A stretch of 64,000 nucleotides of DNA, from contig JBHGNT010000018.1 of NCBI GenBank assembly GCA_043228905.1, positions 4,588,001 through 4,652,000 of the forward strand, given 5' to 3'. This DNA is from Azolla caroliniana. Its lineage: Eukaryota > Polypodiophyta. Below the pieces are notes generated by a model, which had not been told where the DNA came from, ran no database searches, and was given only the letters and a program-made list of their open reading frames with translations. Shown here in pieces: positions 9,224 to 21,482 of this stretch (its first letter is position 1; every line of letters begins with the position of its first letter). The translations under genes and the position numbers were made by a program.

Positions 9224-9945
9224 TTGTTGAAGTTGTTTTGGAGGAGACTATGGGCATTCGATATGCTAGAAAAAATAAAGCTTTGGTTGTGGCTTCTTAG
9301 TGATAAAGCGGTACTGGTGGGGGAGTGGTTGAGGTGTCGTCGTGGTGAGGCTGGTTGCAAGATATGTGGACACTCTTTGGAATCAATCCCTCACTGTTTT
9401 TGGAATTGCAGAGAGGCTATTAACATTTGGGGTAGAAGTCTCAGGATAGTGGCAGCATGCGGTGTGAATGGGAGAGTTGTATGGGGGTCCTTACAGGGGC
9501 TGAAGTTAACAGGGAAGGTTGGGCTAAACAATTAAACCCCCACGGTCATGGATTTGTGGTGCAGGGTGGCAAGGTGTTTCAACGTGCTGGAGTTCGATCT
9601 GGCACTAACTCAGAATTTTTTGAAGAGATATGGATGATGGTAGCTTGTTTATTGGTCTGGCACATTTGGACCAGGCATTGTAAGTTCGTTTTTCAATAGC
9701 AAAAGCTCCCTAACGGTGAGGTGTTGTTAAATATCTGGTTCGAGCGGGTATCTTAGTTGCGGGGACGGTATGACTTGATTTAGGGGGAATCTGATGCAAC
9801 TGAAAGAGCTCGGTCAAAGTTCCTGTTGAAATGGGGTAGTTCTCCTATGGTGGGCAGATCATCATCAGGGCCTAAATGGAACTACCAAGCACCCCGATGG
9901 TTGTTTCCACCAATGGCTTCCATTAGTGACCAGGTGTTATAAATA
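9224..9945 (+). pseudogene. LINE ORF2 3' end with zf-RVT domain
   Basis: This plus-strand fragment starts inside the RT zinc-binding domain: FWRRLWAFDMLEKIKLWLW, then the zinc cluster CKICGHSLESIPHCFWNC. It continues through a frame change to EFFEEIWMMVACLLVWHIW, and after further stops to WNYQAPRWLFPP. The last motif recurs near the 3' end of the minus-strand LINE at 10.6 kb (WNYVPPRWLFP), so the two belong to related families. It is 5' truncated, as usual for LINE insertions. Confidence 0.75.
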
Positions 9946-10308
9946 TGTATAGATATGGTACAAGTTAATTACTAGGTTATAGGAGTTGTTAGGATACTTT
10001 TGTTGAAAATGAGGTGGGGACTATGAGCACTTTGGTGAGATGGCCAGGGTGAGGGTTGCTGAAAATTGATGTACTTTGTTTGCTAACTAATGCGAAGTAG
10101 TGTCTTTTTTTTGGAAAAAAAAAATACCACTTACCAATTTCCATTAGTCTATATTTGCGGATTCAAAGGTATCAATTTTTTTTTCTATCGAACCATATTT
10201 CATCACAATAGCATCTTCAACCTCCTGTTCATATACCATAGGTTTATCATGTACCACCACCCATAATATTGCTCCCCATGTATACACTGCTCTTGGATAT
10301 ATTGGAGT

Positions 10309-10500
10309 CATAGATTGACCCATGTGTGATATTCGTGGAATTCGCCATCCGTAATATTCGAGAATACAAAATCACCCCAAGAATATTACAGAACCATTCA
10401 TTTATTTATTTATTATTTAAAAAAACAAATATTTTTACATCTATTATAAAAATATTATTACTCCCCTTTTTAATGTCAGATAAAAATATCAAATTTTGGT
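10309..10500. mobile_element. Partial copy of the 8182-8839 hAT-like element
   Basis: It begins CATAGATTGACC and then follows the left half of the 8182-8839 element (GATATTCGTG, ATATTCGAGAATACAAAAT, AAGAATATTA, CCATTC), fading after about 10500. The right end is missing. The surrounding 9946-10585 is AT-rich with no gene seen. Confidence 0.55.
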
Positions 10501-10585
10501 GATAAACGCCATGTCGCTGACTACCACCAACATCATCACAACATCACTTATCTTGACAAAAACAACATTGCTCATCTATGTTATG

Positions 10586-12457
10586 TCATGTTATTTGTAC
10601 TAAAGACGGTGCTGGTGCCGGGAACAACCAACGAGGTGGTACGTAATTCCACTTGACATTTGTGGCTTCATTCAACATAATAGGAATAGATGACCAGACT
10701 CTACGAATTCTCATTCTTTTCTTATTAGTTGTGTGTCCAGAACCCTTATAAGTATCATAAGCACCTTTAATAGTATGTACCAATAAGTCCCAAAAAGACT
10801 TAACCTGATCCACAATGTGAATGTTTTCATCATTGTATAGCTTGGAACACTAGCTTTCCAAAGAACCCATAAAGCCAAAGAGGAAACAATCTACTAGACG
10901 TAACTCCGGAAGAAAAACTTGATTCCCTGCAAGGAGCTTGAAGTAGAGTATACCTGAAAACTTCCGACATGTAATGTCAAGCAAGAATAATGATGATGAT
11001 AAAAAGTCATTTGTTGATCTAACCTTCCCTAGAAGGCTGCACCCCATGTGAAAATCCCCGACCTATACTTACGACCTAGTAACCTAAGAATTCGAAACCA
11101 ATTATTTTTTGCAACAACAGATTCCCAAAATACATGATGCAATGACTCACGTACAAAACCACACATAACACATGACCGATTAGTTACAGATCCCCTCATC
11201 AAATCACCTACTGACAACGCATAATGAATCATCAACCAACGAAAGTGTAATATCTTGTCCATACATTTAGTTGACCAAAATTGTTTCCAAAATATCATCA
11301 TATGAGAAGATGAGACATTACCTTCCTCCCAATACCTTTTTTCCAGTAGGTATTGACTCAGTCTGACTCAACATAAAGTTTCTCCCGAATGCCACCGAAT
11401 ATGTGAAGAATGGGAGGAGCTTAGTGGAATTATTAGGAATGGACCATTTCCAACCATAATCCATTGGATCCCACTCCAGATCAGCAAGTGGCCTAGAGTG
11501 TAAAATCCAAATAAGAGATGAATAGTTAGCAATTAAGGAACTTGGGTTAATAAACCATTTTTTATCCAATCTAGCAATTACTCTCACTGGTATCTGCTTT
11601 GCAACAGACATAATTGGAGACTCGTCATTGTTAAGCGCTTGAATCGCACCACAACCGGTAATGAAGAAGAGTGCATCAACAAGGACGTAGTATGGCTAAA
11701 GGACCTACGAAGAGGGAATGGCAAGAGGAAAGATGGCTAAGGGACACCCAAGTGTGAAAGGTCCATACCCTAAATGTAAATGCTATATAAACTACATGGT
11801 GGTGGCTTTGTAAGGGTTCTTCCATTTGTAAAGATCTCCCTATTGCTTAAGAGCTAGAGCTTCCTCTCCTCCTTCTTGTAACCTTTAAGCTTAAGAGAGA
11901 TTAGTGAAGTGTTTAATTAGAGAACACTAATCTCTCTTCCTTGTTGGTGCTAGACCTCTTAGCAAAGAGGGTTAATAAACATATTCATTACTCTTATTGT
12001 CTATATTCATTACCCTATTGTCTATGAGATCGAGTTTGAGAGAGTGAGAGAGATATCGTGCTTAATCATCTATTAATCGTTAACTGAGTGTGAGGCTCAA
12101 AGGTGTCCGACAACCATCTCCGCCTGATTCACCATCAAAAGGGTATACACCGGTCCGAACTCCGCAAATGACATCGAGGAGTTAACTCCATCGATACATA
12201 GATCCTACACAGTCATCTACTAATACCAACCTACCATTATCCAATACTTCATAAAAGTAGAGGCTGCCATTTTGATAATATAAAAGAGCTCCTATAAGTA
12301 TATTAAGTGTCGAAAACATACCGTACCAACTTTGAAAATGATCGAACTGCAAAGTTGGCATTGTAATCTGATACACCATGGACAATTGAGCTACCATTAT
12401 GTTTGCCCCTCTTAAGTTAGACAACCTATTCTTTTGGTCCTGCGTTGATGTCTGCAA
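10586..12457 (-). pseudogene. LINE A ORF2 C-terminal region with zinc-binding domain
   Basis: Pieces at 12457-12182, 11611-11318, 11301-11029, 11047-10850 and 10813-10586 follow the usual C-terminal order. The zf-RVT cluster is CVMCGFVRESLHHVFWE (near 11125-11175), where the final Cys of the usual pattern is lost. The end WNYVPPRWLFPAPAP is the family's C-terminal motif. Frames change several times. Between 12182 and 11627 lies a foreign insertion. Confidence 0.65.
11627..12185. mobile_element. LTR-like insertion in LINE A with a hairpin
   Basis: This ~560-bp block is unrelated to the LINE on either side. It holds a TATA-like CTATATAAAC (about 11787) and a strong hairpin: AAGAGAGATTAGTG at 11893-11906 and its exact complement at 11925-11938. 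Size, promoter-like motif and TGTTAA/TTAAC edges suggest a solo LTR or TRIM, but I see no clean target duplication, so the type is open. Confidence 0.45.
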
Positions 12458-12778
12458 AAAACTTTATCCAATCCGCAACCGTATGGGCTGGACCATTGTC
12501 CATTGCAACCCAAGATAACCTTGGTCGTAGACCCAACACACATGCAGCTTCATCCGTAAATAAAGGGTTCCATATCAAAGGTTGATGCATGAATTGAGTA
12601 TAATTTTTCGGTGGCTAGAAAACAAGTGTTTGACGAATACTTTCCCATGCCCAAAATATTCCATTAAAGAAACGTAACGATCCAACATTAGACTTAGGTA
12701 ATGGAAAATCTGCATTGAAAAACCATCTAAGACTATCATTCCATTGACCACCTATTGATGTTTGACCTTATGTAAATG

Positions 12779-14070
12779 CTAAATCCATAGCTTTTTCCAT
12801 AACTCCTCTCCTGGCAATAAACTCCTTACAACATGTTTAGAAAGTAAGACGTTACTTTGCATAAAAGGATCAATCAAACCTAGACCTCCTTTCTGCTTAG
12901 ATTGTATAAGAACTGACCCAGCTACCTTTGCTACTGAATTGTCTGAAATGGTGTTCCCCCAAATAAAATTTCGTACTAGGCGTTGAACTTTAAGCATTAT
13001 TGTCCTCGAAAACAGCCATGTAGATGCTATATACCAAATCGAGGACAAAAGCACCGAATTAGCTACAACTATATGTCCTGCTAAGGATAACTTTTCCTTA
13101 TTCCAATATATTAGCTTATTCCTTAATCTTAGCAACAAGGGTGCAACCATATCGTCTGCCTTTAATCCCAAACCCACTCTACAACCTAAATACCTAATGG
13201 ACTAACCTTGAGGTATCTAGGTGAATCCCAAAGAAGGCACATTAACTGGCAGATCTCCCGGAGCAACCCAAAAACTTGATGACTTATCCCAATTTATCAA
13301 TGCACTCAATGCATCTGAGAAATTGTTCACAACCTTTTTTTTTGCACCTGTGCCAAATTTAATTGTGAGGCCTAAACATATAAAGTTGTATCATCAGCAA
13401 ACTCGTTATCCACGACAGTATACGACACTGGTAGTGCTAATCCTTTAATATTTACATATTGAGAATTTAGATGTACAGAAAATGCCTCAAATACTAGTAA
13501 AAACAGGAAAGGAGCAAGTGGACATCCCTGTCGTACTGATCTTGAAATCGAAAATCTCCTACCAATATGCCCTGCAAATAAAGGAGAGCTATACGCATTA
13601 CGATATAACGCTGATACTCCTCGTATCCATGTGTTTGGGAAACCCATCCTAACCAATGTTCCCTCCATAAAATCCCAGTCCACTCTATCATAAGCCTTTT
13701 CAAAATCAAGAAATAACACCGTTAGGTCTTGCTTATGCAATTCCACAAAGGCAAAGAACAGTTTATTGACTTTATCTCCCGACTCTGCCCATGTAGACGA
13801 TATATTATGATAATTAAAATCCGCTGAAATCTTTTGTAATTCCAATATCTGGTTCCCTATATGTACCACTCGGGAATTTATATAACTCGAATATGGTCTT
13901 CTCTCTTGCAGATGTTGCAAGGATCCCAATCCCCTATGAAGTCTTCCTATTTTAGTACAAGACTCATAAAATACTTGTTTAGGTTTACAGTGAAAAAATT
14001 GTTGTGTTTCGCTAATAGCCTTGTGAACACTAGATAATGAATAATCATATTTATTCCAAATATTATGCAC
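12779..14070 (-). pseudogene. LINE A reverse transcriptase
   Basis: The RT palm motifs are present on the minus strand: FLDFEKAYDRVDWDF, then SVRQGCPLAPFLF, then EFADDTTLYV with the catalytic Asp pair. After a gap, the thumb region reads LIYWNKEKLSLAGHIVVANS (about 13110). The finger motifs that should precede FLDFEKAYD are absent, because the frame passes straight from the post-endonuclease linker to the palm. That internal deletion, plus shifts near 13370 and 13200, makes it inactive. Confidence 0.8.
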
Positions 14071-14810
14071 AATAAGAACCCAATCTTGCTAAGAAACACA
14101 TGATTCAGAATTCTAAACCTAGAAGTTATATGTTGCTCCTGCAAGACTATAACTAAACGAAGTGGTGCATGATCAGAAAAGGAAAATGAAGGTAAGATTC
14201 CAATTGAGCCTCCTTTGTCCCATAAAAACGTATCCGCATAAAATTTATCTAACTTAGACAAATTGGCCTGTGATTGTCTTCTATCCGATCGTGAATAAGC
14301 TAAGGAATCTTGCATCCGTACAAAAGATGACACATGCCACAAGTCCATTAAACCTAAAGAAAAGATCAAACGTTCCCATTCATATAATTCTGAACCAAAT
14401 AATGACTGTGATGTGCCTCCTAACCTATCACACCCATCCTCCAACATATTAAAGTCATTCACAATTGCCCAATGTTCAACAACTGGTAATTGTGGGATTA
14501 TGCTCCTCCATAATGTTGTTCTATCTCTTGCATGATTTGGTGCATAAATATTCAACAAACCTCACTTCTTTAAACCAATTTGAAGAATTATATAATGACC
14601 TCTACCACAAGCCAAAACTCTGTAATGTAAGAAAGAAGACCACCAAATATCGCTTATTGCAATGCAAAGACCTGCTTTCAAACTATTATCCCCAATTGCA
14701 GGCACCCAGAATTGTTTCCACTGGCCTGGCAACAAATTTCCATATTTTTGAATCCTTTGTTCATTTAAATGATGCTCTTGAATAAGAAAAACATCAATCC
14801 TACCTATCAA
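13947..14810 (-). pseudogene. LINE A apurinic-type endonuclease
   Basis: An L1-type endonuclease would nick target DNA to prime reverse transcription. Visible motifs in order are LIQEHHLNEQRI (14790 region), LNIYAPNHARD (14555), IVNDFNMLEDG (the GDFN motif with Gly changed to Asn) and SFSDHAPL (catalytic SDH). A frame shift at about 14560 separates the first motif from the rest. Confidence 0.75.
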
Positions 14811-14901
14811 AGATTTCCTTAACTAACGGCAGAAAACACTCCTTACCTTACAACAATCTCTACCTTCGAAGCCCCTTACATTCCATGAAATAATATTTAA
14901 C

Positions 14902-15333
14902 CTATCCATCATTCATGTTTTGCCCTCCTACTCTCCTTTCAGCTAGTGCACCTTCTCTACCTTTCCTTCCATCCTCCGCAACCCTTAATTGTCTCTTATT
15001 TGACCAAATGTCTTTCCCCGACAACTTTGCACGCATTGGCAAATGTTTATCTACTATAGCAACCCTATCAGAAGACTTAGCAGCTGTAAAAGCCACTATA
15101 TTGCCACAATCCATGTCAGCATGTGGTAGGTCTACCTTGACCACTTCCTTTGTTGTAAACTCGTTCAAAACTATGGACCTATCATCTTGTTGTACTTTAT
15201 GTAAAACCAATTGTTTGTCCTTCATTAATTGATTATTAACCTTAGAAAAAGATTCTACCGTTTGTACCTTGAAAGATTTGTCGTGCGAATTATGTTCAAG
15301 CTAATGCTCCATTGTGCAATTTGGGAGGGACAA
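14902..15333 (-). pseudogene. LINE A ORF1, C-terminal end
   Basis: A 107-codon open stretch (15225-14902) between the Gypsy insertion and the endonuclease frame. It is basic near its end and ends with TGA/TAG just before ORF2, the expected place for the ORF1 C-terminus. It has no recognisable domain. The Gypsy target duplication GACAA (15329-15333) marks where ORF1 was split. Confidence 0.5.
15329..15333. repeat. Gypsy target-site duplication, left copy
   Basis: GACAA directly precedes the 5' LTR. The same five bases follow the 3' LTR at 24405-24409. This defines both element boundaries to the base. Confidence 0.95.
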
Positions 15334-15787
15334 TGTTGTCCAGAGGACAGAAATGAAAAATTAGGAAATTAGCAAACGCCGAGTCCGAGTATCACAGGCC
15401 ACCGATGGCTCGGCTGTGTGTAAGGGGAAAAGTTATTTAAACGAGGAGCAGTACCTCAGAAAGGGAGAGAAGAAAATTATAGGCGGAACCACTAGCTTAT
15501 TCATTCGAATTAGATAAACTCGTAAGGTCACCGGCCATAGGCCGTGTTCTGTAATCCTTTTTTGCCATAGTAATATATCTTATTTGTGCCTATTCGGCTA
15601 CACGAGTCTATGTTTCGATCTATACCTATGAGTTTCACGCCGCCACGTCTATCAAAACCTCGCTAGTGTTTTCTCTCTGAGCCCTATATCTCTCTCGACG
15701 CCTCTGTACGAGCCTTCATGTACCATGCCCTTGAAGACCGATAGACGAAGATCTATCGAAGGTGTTCACCCAAAGGAACGGGTAACA
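15334..15787 (+). repeat. Gypsy 5' LTR
   Basis: 454 bp, TG...CA. A TATA-like TTATTTAAAC lies near 15435. Differences from the 3' LTR are near positions 17, 62-63, 109, 269, 327 and 384-392 of the LTR. The sequence just inside, TGGCACGCCCGG (from 15793), is a probable primer-binding site because it starts with the TGG that pairs with a tRNA CCA end; I cannot name the tRNA. Confidence 0.95.
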
Positions 15788-15842
15788 CAATTTGGCACGC
15801 CCGGTTACAACTGTGAGTGCACAACGAACTTCGTTGAAGGTA

Positions 15843-17214
15843 ACCACCAGCCGCCGTTACGGCGCCCTCTCGCACCACGAGGTCTCGGCCACCTGCCCGA
15901 CGCCCTGAGCCAGTCGAAGGAACTTCTGACTCGGCGGTCACTGACCAATCCTTTCCCGATCAATCGGGGGCTTGTCCAGTGCAATCTTCGCCACCGGACA
16001 CTCGATCGCGAGTGGATTCACCACCAGCGCCCCCGTCGAGCCCTCCGGAGGTCAATCAACCGGAACTCAACCCTTTTCCGGTGCTACCAGAAGAACCATA
16101 GTACGACATCATGCCGTACCCATACCCACGATATGCCGATGGACCTGACACGGAGTCACACGTCCGTGCCTTCATATCCACGTGGCAGGCAAACCACTCC
16201 ACGCACCGCCTCACACCAGCCGAAATCGATGCATCGAAGATTGCCGAGTTCACACTCTCCCTCGAGGGACCGACTGCACGATGGTACTCTCGTCTCGAAA
16301 TAGGAGAGGCCACCACTTTCCAAATCGTGCGCTCAAAGTTACTTGAACTTTTTTATCGCGAGGTGCCTAAACGGGAACTGTTACGGCAATTCTTCTCTAT
16401 ATGCCAGGAACCGCACGAAACGGTCGCGCAGTTCACGATCCGGTTCCAGGATCTCTACAGACAAGTGGCCGATGATGTCTCGGCACAACATATACCGGAC
16501 ACTTTCCTATCCAGTTTACGAGAGCCGCTACGAACGACTCTCGCACTTACAAATTTCGCCAACCATACTATCAAACAAGTCATAGCGCGCGTTCTCGCCC
16601 TCGATCGGAACCAGCACGGCACGGCCTTCTCGATGACATCCTTGCAAAACGCTCTTCCCCAAGAGGACAATCGCTTTCGCCAAGCCCTCCAATGCACTGC
16701 GTGTTCAAGATCAGGGCACCTAGCCCTCGAATGTCCCCACCGACCACAGTGTCCGATCTAACAGTCTCGAGCTCACACGGTCAAGCAGTGCGAATATAAT
16801 ATGCTGAACCACACAACGACAGCACCGGTCCGCCAGATCGAGCCACGCAATACATACTCTCGGCAGGACGAGCGATATATCTACCGTGACCAGGATAACG
16901 ACCAACCGCGATCCCCGGATCGATGGCGCCGAAACGACGACTACCAACGTGATAATCGCCGTGATTATTATCGCGATGACCGGCACGACGATTATGCTCG
17001 ATACGATGATGATCGCGATGATCGGTATGACCGAAGGAACTCACGCATGGATCGGCGTAACGGCAATCGCAACACACGCAACAACAGAAGACCTAATCAC
17101 AACCGCCGACGGGACGCTCCTCAACATGACCAGCGCAACTCCAATGCACCTCGGAACAACCCACCACCAAACGAGACCGAGGATCAACAACAACAGCTTC
17201 CACACACAGACTGA
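15843..17214 (+). pseudogene. gag: Gypsy gag with two adjacent zinc knuckles
   Basis: One frame runs from about 15843 with stops at 16099 (TAG), 16759 (TAA) and 17212 (TGA). A Pro-rich N-terminus leads to the capsid-like retrotransposon gag domain (FTLSLEGPTARWYSRL and LLRQFFSICQEPHETVAQF, about 16246-16450). Then come a first CCHC knuckle (CTACSRSGHLALEC) and a second whose second Cys codon is replaced by the TAA at 16759-16761 while CPI, H and final C are all correctly spaced. The tail is a long Arg/Asp/Asn-rich segment (16860-17150). Gag packages element RNA. The start codon is not certain. Confidence 0.8.
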
Positions 17215-18084
17215 GCGGACACCAGCAGCTCGGCCAACGTGACATGTTTTAAATGTAACCAACTAGGCCATTACGCCACGCAATGTCCGACAACCAACCG
17301 TGGCAAGGCACCCGCGGTAAACAGTATCATGGCCGATGTTGAAACGGTCACTACCCGGAGTAAAGCACAGACTACTCAGTGGCAAATCCAGGATGAAGTA
17401 CGACAAGCAGCAAAAGAATGGGTCGACACGGCCAATAAAAATAATGTCGCACGCATGCAAACGGACATGAGGGACGGGCCCAGTGAAGTACCACAAACCC
17501 CGGCACCACCCACGTCGGAGGAGGACGACCAGCTATGGGATATGCTTACCAATTCCCGCATCTCGCTGCCCCTACATAAACTGCTACCACTCATGCCGAG
17601 ATTTCGGGACACCCTGGCGGCACTACAGGCCAATACTAAGACCGTGACACCATCGGTACACCTCACCGAAGTAGGAACCGGTCCACCACTCATGGATTCT
17701 CAAAACCCAGCCGTGCGAATCATCATTAAGGGACAAGACCTGCACGGATGCATCATCGACGGTGGGTCTGGCGTAAACGTTATTAGCAAATCAACGTGTC
17801 TCAAACTCGGCCTGAATCAATGGGAACCATGCCCCTTTTGGCTTCGGATGGCCGACACCCGCTCCGTTCGACCCATTGGTTTAATCCGCCATCTCGACTT
17901 TACACTCGGAGGCCACATGTTCACGATCCCGGCCGTCATGCTACGACTGGAGACACAAGGCGCCTATCCTATGTTACTAGGTCGATTGTGGTTGCGTACA
18001 GCGAATATCAAGCAACATTGGCAACGCAACATGATCTCGTTCCGAAGAGGGAAGACAAAAGTCCAGATCATCACTGAAGAATGA
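17215..18084 (+). pseudogene. pro: Gypsy third zinc knuckle and protease
   Basis: In the same frame as gag, CFKCNQLGHYATQC (about 17245-17286) is an intact CCHC knuckle. The aspartic protease follows with IIDGGSGVNVISKSTCLKL (17753 onward); the active site reads DGGS rather than the usual D[ST]G, as in some plant Gypsy lineages. A strand MLLGRLWL near 17975 fits the C-terminal half of the protease. TGA at 18082-18084 interrupts the frame before RT. Confidence 0.8.
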
Positions 18085-19923
18085 GTCCCCGTCGCCCTCA
18101 ACACTTCGCCGTTATACGCGGAAGGGGTCCATATGCTCGACGGATTGGCCGATGAGGAGGTCGATGACTTCCTAGATGATCATCTGACGATCATTCCTCT
18201 CTTCGAAATCAATGCCTTACCAATCATCGAGCCATCTAAAGACGAGGAAGTCACGGAGGAGTCACCACCCCAAGATGAACCCGCAACAACCACAGTTGTC
18301 GAGCTACGTCATGCTCGGGAGGCTTTCAAATGCGAACTCGCCGTTTCACAACGAGTGAAAGCATCAACCCTGGAAACAATAAACCTCGGTTCGGACGAGA
18401 ATCCCCGTACGGTACAAATTGCCAATAATCTACCAACCAGCGAACGGGCATGCCTCGTCAAATTACTCATCGACTACCAGGATGTTTTCGCTTGGTCTTA
18501 CACTGATATGAAGGGGCTGGATCCTCAATACTACCAACATCAAATTCACATCTTACCCGCCACTCGGCCGGTTCAGCAGAGGCGCTACAGGATGAACCCC
18601 AACTACGCCGCTAAAGTCAAAGAGGAAATTGACAAGTTACTCTGAGTGGGCTTCATTCGTCCTGTTAAACGGGCTACATGGTTGAGCCCGATCGTAGTGG
18701 TCCCAAAGAAGAACGGCAAAATCCGCGTGTGCGTCGACTATCAGAAGCTTAACGCGACAACAGTCACCGACGGGTTCCCTCTTCCATTCACGGATAGCGT
18801 CCTCGACACGGTAGCCGGCCACGAATGCTACAGCTTCCTCGATGGGTTCAACGGCTATAACCAGATAAGAATGCACCCGGAGGATCAGGAGAAAACCGCC
18901 TTCGTCACGGAATGGGGTGTTTTTGTAGCAGAAGTTATGATGTTCGGTCTAAAAATAGCGCCGGCTACGTTCCAGCGCATCATCACTGAAATCTTTCATG
19001 ACTACATCCCGACGTTCATGCAAGTTTTTCTCGACGATTTCGCCGTGTATGGCCATCGACGGGAACACATGACCCAGTTACGACTCTGCCTGGACCGATG
19101 TCGCCAAGCTCGATTGAGTTTAAACTCGACGAAATGCGCATTCTTAGTCACCAACGGCAACCTTCTCGGCCACATTGTTAGTCAAGAAGGCATCACTATG
19201 GACCCGAATAAAGTAAATGAAATCCTGGAGGCCACCGCACCCTCGAACGCTAAGGCACTAAGCCGTTTTTTGGGACAGATCCGGTGGCACAGCCGAATGA
19301 TACGACACCTGGCTGATTTCGCGACACCCTTACACGCGGCAGTCCATCGCCTTCCTTTCCAATGGACGTCAGTCAAAGACATGGCCTATCAGACCCTCAA
19401 ACGAATGTTGTCACATGCCCCGGTGGTCCAGTCTCCGGTTTGGTCCGAACCGTTTCATGTCTTCGTGGATGCTTCGGACATCACCATCGGAAGTGCTCTG
19501 ATGCAATGCACACCCCCGAATTGGTATAGGCCCGTGTACTACGCCAGCCGACGGCTCTCAACCGTGGAAAAGAATTACTCCACCACCGAGCGGGAGGCTC
19601 TCGGTATGATTTATAGCATCAATAAATTTCGGCATTATCTCTTGGGCCGAAAATTTACCTTTCACGTGGATCACTCGGCCCTTCTTTATTTGGTCAATAA
19701 ACAAGCCCTCACCGGACGGTTGGCTCGGTGGATGCTCCTACTACAAGAGTTTGATTTTCAGATTCAGCATCGACCCGAGGTACAACATGTCGTCGCCGAC
19801 TACTTGAGCCGTCTTGAGTCAGGAGAACCGGCGAAAACAACGTACGACGAGCTACCGGACGCCAGCCTATTTAACCTGACCACAGTACCAGACGATAACG
19901 GAGATGAATGGATCAGGAGATGA
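18085..19923 (+). pseudogene. pol: Gypsy reverse transcriptase and RNase H
   Basis: Acidic linker, then RT beginning near 18560. TGA at 18643-18645 falls between KLL and VGFIRPVK, where the family has Arg, so CGA to TGA is the likely change. RT motifs: VCVDYQKLNATT, FLDGFNGYNQIRMHPED, and FLDDFAVYGH, where the catalytic Tyr position is Phe. RNase H: FHVFVDASDITIGSALMQ, TEREALGMIYSINKFRHYL and FHVDHSALLYLV, ending at VVADYLSRLE. The frame closes at 19921-19923; the integrase starts one base earlier in frame, so a 1-bp change near 19915 separates them. Confidence 0.9.
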
Positions 19924-21251
19924 CCCATTTTCTCACTACCGGTGTACCTCCCGAGCACATGACCATTGACACGAGAAAACGCCTAGCAGTGCGGAGCCGG
20001 AATTTTTGCCTCTTCTCGGACATTCTCTACCACAAAGGCTCGGACGGCATATGGCGCCGAGCGATTCAGCAGTAACTCCAGAAGAACGTTGTTCTTCAGG
20101 AAGCCCACCAGGGAGTATCTGGGGGACACTACGCCGGGGATTCCACGGCAAGGAAAGTTTGGCAAAGTGGATTATGGTGGCCGACAACAAAGAAAGACGC
20201 TCACGAGTTTTGCCGGCAGTGCGATTTGTGTCAACGTCTGGGGCAACCAATGGAACAGTCACGGATGCCACACCAGCCAATTCTTCCGTTGGACCCATTT
20301 CAAAAATGGGGTTTGGATTTTGTAGGTCCTTTCAAACCACCCGTAGCCCGAACAGGGAATAGATATATTATTGTTGCCACAGATTACTGCACCAAATGGG
20401 TCGAGGCTAAGGCACTCCGAGATAACACGGCGGCATCCACGGCTAAATTTGTGTACGAGCACCTCTGGTGCCGTTACGGATGTCCAATCGAGCTCGTTAG
20501 TCACCAAGGTGGGCACTTCATCAATCATATAATACGTGAGCTTACACACCACTACGCGGTGGTGCACAAGAAAAGCACACCATACTACTCGCAGGTGAAC
20601 GGTTTGGCAGAATCGACAAATAAAATCCTCCAAACCATACTGAAGAAGATCATCAATGAAAACAGGACCCATTGGGATGACAAACTCCAGAGCGCGTTGT
20701 GGGCGTATCGTAAGACTTTCAAAACAAGCATCCAATCGACCCCCTTTCGAATGGCGTTCGGATTAGAAGCCGTAATGCCCGTTGAGTTCCAAGTCCCGAG
20801 CCTCCGAGTTCAAGTCAAAGCACGACTCCCCGAGGCGGAAGCCAAGCAATACCGGCTGGAACAACTCCTCGAACTCGGGGAAGATAGGATAGAAAGTATG
20901 GCCCAGCTCGAACAACGCCAACGGCAACACAAGGCTTTCGTGGATCGACATCGACACGGGCTGGAGAAGGAGCTCACCATCGGCAAACTAGTCCTTCTTT
21001 TCCAAACACGACTCGGGTCAATGCCGGGAAAACTAAGATTTCGGTGGACCAGTCCATTCTAGATTATCGACGAGTTCAATGGGACGTTCCAACTCGGCAC
21101 ACTCGCCGGCGACACGGTCAAAAGCTGGGCCAATGGGTTTCGGCTTAGACCATATCGAGGGACTACACCACCCAACCCGTTTACCAAGCTACACGACACC
21201 AACGAGACTCGGGAGATCACCACGGAGGACGCCACGTGTCCCCCTGCATAA
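19920..21251 (+). pseudogene. int: Gypsy integrase
   Basis: The zinc-binding HHCC region contains AHQGVSGGHY and CRQCDLCQR. The catalytic core follows: LDFVGPFKPP, VATDYCTKWVEA (first Asp), an ELVSHQGGHF segment where the second catalytic Asp is replaced by His, and YYSQVNGLAESTNKIL (Glu). Two stops break it, TAA 20073-20075 and TAG 21060-21062; the latter probably replaces Trp. After it the frame reads on to TAA near 21249. Integrase would join cDNA to target DNA; this copy cannot. Confidence 0.85.
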
Positions 21252-21482
21252 GGACTCACCCACCTTCTTGAAATTAATAAAAGTAGTAGTAGGTAGGATT
21301 AACCATAGTTAGCCACTGTTTAGCTAAACCTACACCACCCACCTAGGCACCTCAATTTTAGGAGCACCCCTCGCCACCACTCAGTTAGTACCTATTTAAG
21401 TTGTTCACACATGTAAACCACATGCAAAGCACACTAGAAGCACCCCACTCACCTTCAGGACATGTGGTGCTAGTCACTTATT

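Noticed and set aside
16099-21062. Stop-codon recoding in gag-pol
   Set aside because: The stops are of all three types, scattered, and mostly explained by single transitions; one replaces a zinc-knuckle Cys. Simple decay is enough.
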